From the NCBI GenBank assembly GCA_947626155.1, contig CANQRC010000042.1, forward strand, positions 1-7,863: a stretch of DNA of 7,863 bases, read 5' to 3'. This DNA comes from an uncultured Clostridia bacterium. GTDB taxonomy: Bacteria > Bacillota > Clostridia > Christensenellales > UBA1242. The notes under the pieces were generated by a model. That model made no database searches, was not told the DNA's origin, and worked only from the letters and a program-made list of their open reading frames with translations. Made by a program: the position numbers and the translations under genes. Shown here piece by piece: positions 1 to 4,388 of the stretch (position 1 is the stretch's first letter; each line of letters starts with the position of its first letter).

Positions 1-130
1 GCCTAACAGGCAAACTGTCCTCTTTTGGGGTTTCAATCACGCCATAATCCACCACTTCATTATTTTTGTGCGTGTCAATTATTCCATAGCCAACAATGGC
101 GTATCCCGGGTCAATTCCTAAAATTCTCAT
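1..130 (-). CDS. ruvC: RuvC Holliday-junction endonuclease, 5' end only (partial)
   Basis: First 43 codons of RuvC, which as a dimer cuts Holliday junctions symmetrically during recombinational repair, working with the RuvAB branch-migration motor. The visible N-terminus begins MRILGIDPGYAIVGYGIID, the first beta strands of the RNase H-like fold; Asp7 in GIDPG is the first catalytic carboxylate of the family. The remaining catalytic acidic residues lie beyond the window edge at position 1, so this is truncation by the window and not a broken gene. The start at 130 is fixed by this canonical N-terminus. No Shine-Dalgarno sequence precedes it; instead a -10 element ends six bases before the ATG. 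Placement after yebC is common in bacteria, and ruvA and ruvB would be expected further downstream. Identification is firm even though the piece is short. Confidence 0.93.
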   Translation of the reverse strand, partial: MRILGIDPGYAIVGYGIIDTHKNNEVVDYGVIETPKEDSLPVR

Positions 131-136
131 GTGTTT

Positions 137-166
137 ATTTTAATAAAAAACACCCCGCCTTGTCAA
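137..166 (-). promoter_or_regulatory. Predicted promoter of ruvC, embedded in the upstream terminator
   Basis: On the minus strand there is a perfect -35 TTGACA (166-161), an 18-base spacer, and -10 TAAAAT (142-137). Only AAACAC separates the -10 from the ruvC ATG, so the predicted start of transcription falls on or next to the A of the ATG. The -35 lies in the loop of the upstream terminator hairpin, and the spacer holds its 3' arm and U-tract. Predicted from sequence only. Confidence 0.6.
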
Positions 167-182
167 ACAAAAACGGAGTGTT
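145..182 (-). terminator. Intrinsic terminator of the yebC-MBL unit
   Basis: On the minus strand AACACTCCG (182-174) pairs with CGGGGTGTT (157-149) over 9 bp with one G-U pair. The loop is 16 bases. A run of six T (150-145) follows, the first two of which are in the stem. It begins 24 bases past the stop codon of the metallo-hydrolase gene, the expected position for ending that transcript. The long loop makes it a moderate rather than a textbook terminator. Confidence 0.72.
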
Positions 183-206
183 AACAAAAATCTGCTTTTT
201 TATTTC

Positions 207-1004
207 CTACTTTACAATAATAGTTTCCAAATCTTCTGGAACAATAATATTCCCATCATAAATTTTTTGTGCCGCATCAGTGTATTGTTGTTTTCTATGC
301 CCATCAATGTTGTCGTCACCATGCCAAAGAATGAGATTTTTGGGATGTAATTTTTGCGCAGTCGTGGCAGCCTGCTCGACTGTGAAATGTTTCGTTAATG
401 GAAGCAAGTTTTTATTGCGATTTTTCTCCAAACAAAATGCTTCCAAACAAAGCCAATTTACATTCGTGTATTTTTCATACAATTTCTCATTTAAAGGCAT
501 GTCACCACAAAACGCAAACTTCTTTTCTTCAATAAAAAAGCCCATTTGAGGCATCTCAATTGTTAAAATATCAAAAAACTCAAAGTTCAAGCCCGCAATT
601 TTTTCAACCTGCCCGTCTTTCACTTCGCGGAGAAAAAACTTCTTGCCAAAATTTGCATTCCAAAATTTTTCGCCTATTGAAATTAAACTTATTGTTTTAA
701 TGGCATCTAAACATTCTTTACTGCCATACAGAGTGAAAGGCAAAGATCTTTCATTTTTGAGAAAGCCTTGCAAAACTGAGCGAACAACCCAAATTATGCC
801 CAAAAGATGGTCAGTGTGATTGTGTGTTATGAAAGCATTTTGAATTTTGTTGATGTCAAGTTTTGCGTTTTCAAGTTGGGAAAAGATGCGATTTCCGCCA
901 CCGCCATCCACCAAAAAATACTGCCCATTATTTTCAATTAAAAAACAGGTGTTATAATTTTTTATTACAGTTGCGTGACCTGTGCCTAGAACATGAAGTT
1001 TCAT
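207..1004 (-). CDS. Metallo-beta-lactamase-fold hydrolase (RNase Z-like superfamily)
   Basis: A 265-residue cytoplasmic protein of the metallo-beta-lactamase (MBL) superfamily, whose members use one or two metal ions to hydrolyse phosphodiesters, esters or thioesters. The metal motif H-x-H-x-D-H is at residues 61-66 (HNHTDH, in THNHTDHLLGI). The bridging Asp is probably D168 in FCGDMP. A late histidine is probably H228 in ILWHGD, with H206 in TKHFTVEQAA also conserved-looking. The third histidine normally found before the GF/GY strand is not evident: that stretch reads DILTIEMPQMGFF (145-157). Length and the GTGHA start fit small RNase Z/PhnP-like MBL proteins, but the substrate cannot be read from sequence, so tRNase Z activity is not claimed. 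The ATG overlaps the yebC stop as ATGA, so it is probably translationally coupled to yebC; an intrinsic terminator follows. Confidence 0.85.
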   Translation of the reverse strand: MKLHVLGTGHATVIKNYNTCFLIENNGQYFLVDGGGGNRIFSQLENAKLDINKIQNAFITHNHTDHLLGIIWVVRSVLQGFLKNERSLPFTLYGSKECLDAIKTISLISIGEKFWNANFGKKFFLREVKDGQVEKIAGLNFEFFDILTIEMPQMGFFIEEKKFAFCGDMPLNEKLYEKYTNVNWLCLEAFCLEKNRNKNLLPLTKHFTVEQAATTAQKLHPKNLILWHGDDNIDGHRKQQYTDAAQKIYDGNIIVPEDLETIIVK

Positions 1005-1735
1005 TCTTCTTCCTCCTCGTTTAGGTTGACATTGTGATAAACTTCTTGAACGTCATCAAGGTCTTCAAGGGCATCAACCATGCGCTCGAACTTGGCTTGT
1101 TGTTCTGCCGTCAAGTCAACATACAAGTCTGGCACAAGCGCGTTTTCGCTGGAAACGACATTGTAGCCCTTCTTTTCCAGAGCCTCATGCATTTTGGAAT
1201 GTTCGTTCGCCTCGGTGATAATCTCAACGCTATCTTCATCCTCTTGAACGTCAACAGCGCCCTCTTCAATGGCGTCAAGCATCAAAGTTTCTGCATCTTT
1301 GACGTCCTCAACAATCACCACGCCCTTTCTTTTGAAAAGATAAGACACGCACCCATTTGAGCCCATGCTTCCGCCGTGCTTGTCAAAAGCGTGGCGAACA
1401 TCACCAGCGGTGCGGTTTTTGTTGTCAGTTAAACACTCCACAATAACCGCCGAGCCGCCAACGCCGTAGCCCTCATAAGTGATGGCCTCATAGTTGACGC
1501 TGCCAAGTTCCCCAGCCGCCTTTTTGATTGACCTTTCAATGTTGTCATTTGGCATATTGTTTTGCTTGGCCTTTGCAATAATGTCTTTCAATTTGCTATT
1601 CACATTAGGGTCACTTCCGCCCTGCTTAACGCAAACGGCAATTTCTCTTCCAATTTTAGTAAAAATTTTTCCTCTTGCGGCATCAGTCTTGCCTTTTTTG
1701 GCTTGAATATTGTGCCATTTTGAATGTCCTGACAT
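1001..1735 (-). CDS. yebC: YebC/PmpR (TACO1) family protein
   Basis: A 244-residue YebC-family protein of standard length. The N-terminus MSGHSKWHNIQAKKGKTDAA is diagnostic, and the signature YEGYGVGGSAVIVECLTDN lies at 88-106, followed by NRTAGDVRHAFDKHGGSMG. The family has a three-domain alpha/beta fold. Members were first described as DNA-binding transcriptional regulators (PmpR). More recent work on bacterial YebC and mitochondrial TACO1 supports a role as a translation factor that relieves ribosome stalling, notably at proline-rich stretches; which applies here is not visible. The C-terminus is strongly acidic, ending in a run of five Glu. The start follows AGGAG with good spacing (AGGAGAAAAGTATG) and a strong promoter lies just upstream. 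Its stop overlaps the next gene's ATG by four bases. A ruvC gene further downstream is the usual yebC neighbourhood. Confidence 0.97.
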   Translation of the reverse strand: MSGHSKWHNIQAKKGKTDAARGKIFTKIGREIAVCVKQGGSDPNVNSKLKDIIAKAKQNNMPNDNIERSIKKAAGELGSVNYEAITYEGYGVGGSAVIVECLTDNKNRTAGDVRHAFDKHGGSMGSNGCVSYLFKRKGVVIVEDVKDAETLMLDAIEEGAVDVQEDEDSVEIITEANEHSKMHEALEKKGYNVVSSENALVPDLYVDLTAEQQAKFERMVDALEDLDDVQEVYHNVNLNEEEEE

Positions 1736-1764
1736 ACTTTTCTCCTATTAAAAACTTTCAATAT

Positions 1765-1794
1765 AATATAACTAAAAATCACGCACTTTGTCAA
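1765..1794 (-). promoter_or_regulatory. Predicted promoter of yebC-MBL operon
   Basis: Minus strand: -35 TTGACA (1794-1789), 18-base spacer, -10 TATATT (1770-1765), then an AT-rich leader of about 20 bases and the yebC ribosome binding site AGGAG. The -35 begins six bases after the trmH-family stop codon. An overlapping TATTAT (1768-1763) would give a poorer 20-base spacing. No terminator was seen between the upstream gene and this promoter, so read-through from the infC operon is possible. Confidence 0.72.
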
Positions 1795-1800
1795 ATAAAT

Positions 1801-2532
1801 TTAATCTATAAACTTGTTTTTATTTATCTCATACATGATAATTGAGCCGCTGACGCCGGCGTTTAGGCTTTCAATCCCCGCTTTCATTGGAATTTTGAGC
1901 GTTTTGAAGCAAAGTTCCTCAATTTCTTTGCTGACGCCTTGGCCTTCATTTCCAACAACAACTCCAATTATGCCGCTTGGCTTATATGTGAAAATATTTT
2001 CACCGTTCATATCGCAGCAAACAAGTTTCAAGTTGTTTTGTTTTGAAAAACTCACAAATTCAGCTTTTGTCATCTCAAAAACCGAGCCGTCAAACACTGC
2101 GCCGACCGAACTCCTGATAAGTTTTGGATTGTTCAGCCTCACGCAGTCCAGCAAAAACACGCTCTCAAAGCCGCTTGCCTTGGCGGTTCTTATAAGCGTT
2201 CCAACATTTCCCGGGTCTTGTAAAGTGTCAAGCACCAAAAAGTTTGTTTTTGGCTTCTCCACAATATGTTGTGGGTAGTATGCAATGCATAATACTTTCT
2301 GTGGTGTTTTTGTGTCGGAAAGTTGTTCGAGCGACTTTTGGTCAACCCTAAAGACTTGCGCGCCTTTTGGGTCAAAATCCAACTTCTCCAAAGTTGTCAA
2401 AATGTATTTTGGCTCAATTACGCCCTTTGCCAAACTGTCCTTAATGATTTTGACATTATCTAAAAAAAGCAAAGACTCAACTCGTTTTTGCTTTCTTAGA
2501 GAAGTTATAAAATTCTTGCTTGCGCGCTCCAT
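1801..2532 (-). CDS. TrmH/SpoU-family RNA 2'-O-ribose methyltransferase
   Basis: A 243-residue SPOUT-class enzyme expected to transfer a methyl group from S-adenosylmethionine to a ribose 2'-OH in rRNA or tRNA. An N-terminal substrate-binding domain occupies about residues 1-90. The catalytic trefoil-knot domain carries motif 1 LDTLQDPGNVGTLIRTA (101-117, with N109 and the likely catalytic R115), motif 2 VVVGNEGQGVSKEI (191-204) and motif 3 IPMKAGIESLNAGVSGS (214-230, S222-L223-N224). In the N-terminal domain the usual EG of F-x-x-EG reads DN (residues 25-26). The target nucleotide cannot be told from sequence. Its ATG shares one base with the rplT stop (TAATG), and AAGAAGG at the end of rplT can serve as ribosome binding site, so it is probably coupled to L20 synthesis. 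Order infC-rpmI-rplT-trmH is common in Clostridia. Confidence 0.93.
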   Translation of the reverse strand: MERASKNFITSLRKQKRVESLLFLDNVKIIKDSLAKGVIEPKYILTTLEKLDFDPKGAQVFRVDQKSLEQLSDTKTPQKVLCIAYYPQHIVEKPKTNFLVLDTLQDPGNVGTLIRTAKASGFESVFLLDCVRLNNPKLIRSSVGAVFDGSVFEMTKAEFVSFSKQNNLKLVCCDMNGENIFTYKPSGIIGVVVGNEGQGVSKEIEELCFKTLKIPMKAGIESLNAGVSGSIIMYEINKNKFID

Positions 2533-2879
2533 TATGCCTTCTTTGCAAGTTCTACAAGTTTGGCAAAAGCCTCTGGCTCACGAATAGCCATGTCTGCAAG
2601 AACTTTGCGGTTTAATGTGACATTTTGTTTTTTCAAGCCGTCAATAAATCTGCTATAAGAAATTTCATTTTGGTGGCAAGCAGCATTTATTCTTGTTATC
2701 CAAAGAGAACGGAAGTCTCTCTTCTTCAAGCGTCTGCCAACATATGCATATTGTCCGCTTTTCATAACTTGTTCGCGGGCGGTTCTGTAAAGTTTGCTCT
2801 TTGCTCCAAAGTAACCTTTGGCTTGTTTCAAAATTTTTCTGCGTTTTTTAACTGCGTTTACGCCTCTTTTAATTCTCAT
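2532..2879 (-). CDS. rplT: 50S ribosomal protein L20 (bL20)
   Basis: A 115-residue L20, complete and of normal length. The N-terminus MRIKRGVNAVKKRRKILKQA is the long basic helical extension that threads into 23S rRNA. The central AYVGRRLKKRDFRSLWITRI (44-63) and FIDGLKK segments are family hallmarks. L20 is essential for early assembly of the 50S subunit. In Firmicutes and Enterobacteria it also represses its own operon by binding a leader mRNA that mimics its rRNA site; the attenuated leader upstream of infC fits that. The ribosome binding site is AGGAGG with good spacing. It lies 14 bases after rpmI, and its stop overlaps the methyltransferase start by one base. Confidence 0.99.
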   Translation of the reverse strand: MRIKRGVNAVKKRRKILKQAKGYFGAKSKLYRTAREQVMKSGQYAYVGRRLKKRDFRSLWITRINAACHQNEISYSRFIDGLKKQNVTLNRKVLADMAIREPEAFAKLVELAKKA

Positions 2880-2893
2880 GTTCCCCTCCTAAA

Positions 2894-3088
2894 TTACTTT
2901 GCAAGAAGCGTCTTGATATTGTCTTGGTTCTTTCCAGCAATATAAGAGCCCTTTCTCAGTTTTCTCTTGCGACTTTTGTTTTTTACTGTCAGGAAGTGAC
3001 CTTTGTTTGGTCTTGCAAATTTAACCTTTCCTGTTGCGGTGAGTGAAAATCTTTTCTTCGCTCCGCTATGTGTTTTTTGTTTAGGCAT
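2894..3088 (-). CDS. rpmI: 50S ribosomal protein L35 (bL35)
   Basis: A 64-residue, very basic L35 of normal size. MPKQKTHSGAKKRFSLTATG is the canonical N-terminus, followed by KVKFARPNKGHFLTVKNKS and the basic KRKLRKG segment. L35 is a small 50S protein lying in the interior of the subunit. It sits 15 bases after infC and 14 before rplT, the conserved IF3-L35-L20 arrangement. AAGGAG followed by a second GGA-rich stretch precedes the ATG, so initiation should be efficient. Confidence 0.99.
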   Translation of the reverse strand: MPKQKTHSGAKKRFSLTATGKVKFARPNKGHFLTVKNKSRKRKLRKGSYIAGKNQDNIKTLLAK

Positions 3089-3103
3089 TTTCCTTTTCTC
3101 CTT

Positions 3104-3613
3104 TTACTTTTTTGGATTGATTACAACAGACACATTTTTGCCCATAATCACGGGCTCTTTGTCAATAAAGCCGAATTCAGCCAAGTCACTTACAAACTTT
3201 TTGACAATCTCAACGGCGTTCTTCGAGTAAGCCTGTTCTCTTCCCCTCATCCTGAGCGAAACCTTAACTTTGTCGCCGTCTTGAAGAATTTTTTGAGCGT
3301 TTTTAAGTTTGAAATTGATGTGATAATCATCAATGCGCATTGAAAGTTGAATTTCCTTAATCTCGCTTATCTTTTGATTTTTGCGGATTTCTTTGTCTTT
3401 CTTAACTGAGTCAAACTTATACTTGCCATAGTCCATCAGTTTGCACACAGGTGGAACTGTGTTTGGTGACATCAGAACAAGGTCCAAGCCCGCTTTGTCG
3501 GCCTCAGCTTGCGCGCTATCTTTGGAAATAACACCAAGTTGCTCTCCGTTTTCGCCAATGAGCCTCACCTCTTTGGCAGTGATTTGGTCGTTGATTAACA
3601 GTTCTTTAAAAAT
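3104..3613 (-). CDS. infC: Translation initiation factor IF-3, AUU start
   Basis: A 169-residue IF3, which keeps 30S and 50S subunits apart and proofreads the start codon and initiator tRNA. The N-domain begins ELLINDQITAKEVRLIGENG (4-23). The signature PPVCKLMDYGKYKF is at 54-67, the basic linker helix is about 70-85, and the C-domain starts about 88 (IQLSMRIDDYHINFKLKNA). I place the start at an ATT codon (3613-3611), nine bases after GGAG (3626-3623). An ATG-initiated reading back to 3706 would run through the leader terminator and add a 31-residue stretch unlike IF3. An AUU start is a known feature of infC in Escherichia coli and Bacillus: IF3 discriminates against it and so limits its own synthesis. 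Nearby ATT (3622) and ACG codons in frame are too close to the GGAG. First gene of the IF3-L35-L20-methyltransferase operon. Confidence 0.96.
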   Translation of the reverse strand: MFKELLINDQITAKEVRLIGENGEQLGVISKDSAQAEADKAGLDLVLMSPNTVPPVCKLMDYGKYKFDSVKKDKEIRKNQKISEIKEIQLSMRIDDYHINFKLKNAQKILQDGDKVKVSLRMRGREQAYSKNAVEIVKKFVSDLAEFGFIDKEPVIMGKNVSVVINPKK

Positions 3614-3754
3614 TGTCGTAATCTCCTTTATAAAAAATTTGGTAGGACGAGAAGCCCCACCAAATAATAAAAACATCAAGATTTTTAAAATTTGTGACCA
3701 TATCAAAACGGAATTCGATAGGTGAGAAGGGAACTTCTACTTTCTTACTGCCAC
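3614..3754 (-). promoter_or_regulatory. infC operon leader with attenuator (L20-leader type)
   Basis: The transcribed leader, beginning near 3748 if the promoter call is right, runs about 135 bases to the infC start. It holds: a small hairpin AGAAG-TTCC-CTTCT (3738-3725); a second stem ACCTATC (3723-3717) with GATA-T-GGT (3704-3697), 7 bp with one bulged T and a 12-base loop; an AT-rich stretch; then a strong terminator directly before the infC ribosome binding site. AGAAGTTCC (3738-3730) can alternatively pair with GGGGCTTCT (3658-3650), which would break both the first hairpin and the terminator. In Firmicutes, infC leaders of this layout are attenuated by L20 binding. I infer the ligand from operon content; I did not match the sequence to a covariance model. 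Confidence 0.78.
3632..3665 (-). terminator. Leader attenuator (intrinsic terminator) upstream of infC
   Basis: Minus strand: ATTTGGTGGGGC (3665-3654) pairs with GTCCTACCAAAT (3648-3637) as an unbroken 12-bp stem with two G-U pairs and a 5-base loop TTCTC. A run of six T (3637-3632) follows. It ends six bases before the ribosome binding site GGAG and lies in the middle of the leader, so it should act as a conditional terminator of the infC operon and not as the end of the upstream gene. Confidence 0.88.
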
Positions 3755-3784
3755 ATAATAACACATTTAAAAGCCCCGTGTCAA
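3755..3784 (-). promoter_or_regulatory. Predicted promoter of the infC-rpmI-rplT operon
   Basis: Minus strand: -35 TTGACA (3784-3779), 18-base spacer, -10 TATTAT (3760-3755). The spacer ends in TGTGT, giving a TRTGN extended -10 as in many Gram-positive promoters. The -35 directly abuts the TAG stop of the upstream membrane-protein gene. Transcription would start near 3748 and give the attenuated leader. Confidence 0.8.
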
Positions 3785-4348
3785 CTATTTTTTTCTATTT
3801 TTTTTAAATTTTTTCATTGCATTTTTAAAAAACAAAATTGGAGTGGTCTCAAACACGCTTGCGGTTTTCATAACAATTTGCGCGCAATTCTCCACCGCAT
3901 AGCCCTTCATTATTGCCTTTCCAAAAATGGTCAGCCCCGCAATCAAAGAACTTACAAGGCAAGTGACAATGAAGTAGAGGTTTGAGTTGTAAAGGTGCAT
4001 ATTCACAACCAAGCTCACCCCGCCCGCGCCGCTTAAAATTCCACAAATGTCGCCCACAACATCTCCACAAAAAGAGGAAACTTTGTTTGTATTCTTGCAA
4101 AAATAGACGGCAGTTTTGTAGCCTCTTTGGTCTTTAAATTCGTCAAGACGGTGATAGTCAAGCGAAGTGACGGCAATTCCAATCATGTCAAAAATTGCGC
4201 TTACAACAATGAAAAATACAATAACAAAAAGTGACAAGCACACGGGCAGCGAAGGAAACAAACTTTGGGACACCACGCTAAAAACAATTGACAGCGCAAT
4301 GGACAGCACAAAAATCCTGATTGACCAATTCAAGTTGTTTTTCTTCAT
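3785..4348 (-). CDS. Integral membrane protein, possibly CorB/DUF21-like, function unknown
   Basis: A 187-residue membrane protein. Hydrophobic segments are seen at about 10-30, 36-63 and 122-146, with a weaker glycine-rich one at 100-118 (ICGILSGAGGVSLVV); the C-terminus is a basic tail (KKFKKNRKK). The middle reads AIFDMIGIAVTSLDYHRLDE (51-70), and then KVSSFCGDVVGDICGILSGA (89-108). This resembles a group of short Firmicutes proteins often labelled Mg/Co transporter CorB-like, which recall the DUF21 transmembrane domain of CNNM/CorC proteins but lack the cytoplasmic CBS domains. That link is from memory of the pattern and is weak; transport is not claimed. The gene follows the 930-residue gene by 40 bases, and no Shine-Dalgarno sequence is near the ATG. 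A TATAAT ends seven bases before the start. The infC promoter follows its stop immediately. Confidence 0.8.
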   Translation of the reverse strand: MKKNNLNWSIRIFVLSIALSIVFSVVSQSLFPSLPVCLSLFVIVFFIVVSAIFDMIGIAVTSLDYHRLDEFKDQRGYKTAVYFCKNTNKVSSFCGDVVGDICGILSGAGGVSLVVNMHLYNSNLYFIVTCLVSSLIAGLTIFGKAIMKGYAVENCAQIVMKTASVFETTPILFFKNAMKKFKKNRKK

Positions 4349-4355
4349 ACAATTT

Positions 4356-4361
4356 ATTATA
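4356..4361 (-). promoter_or_regulatory. Candidate -10 element before the membrane-protein gene
   Basis: A consensus TATAAT ends seven bases before the ATG at 4348. No acceptable -35 is present 16-18 bases upstream (the hexamers there are AATATC, TAATAT and ATAATA) and there is no TGN extension, so this is tentative. If used, the mRNA would be leaderless or nearly so. In AT-rich sequence a chance TATAAT is quite possible. Confidence 0.3.
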
Positions 4362-4388
4362 TTTTCAAACTTGTCCTGATATTATTTT

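Noticed and set aside
25..261. Open plus-strand frame of 78 codons crossing the ruvC start and the terminator
   Set aside because: It is antisense to ruvC and crosses the intergenic terminator; no start signal or protein-like features.
1814..2278. Open plus-strand frame of 154 codons opposite the methyltransferase gene
   Set aside because: It is antisense to a clear SPOUT methyltransferase, has no ribosome binding site and reads as low-complexity Ser/Pro/Phe typical of a shadow frame.
3614..3706. N-terminal extension of IF3 to an ATG at 3706
   Set aside because: The stretch spans the leader terminator hairpin and U-tract and has no IF3 similarity; the AUU start gives a normal length.
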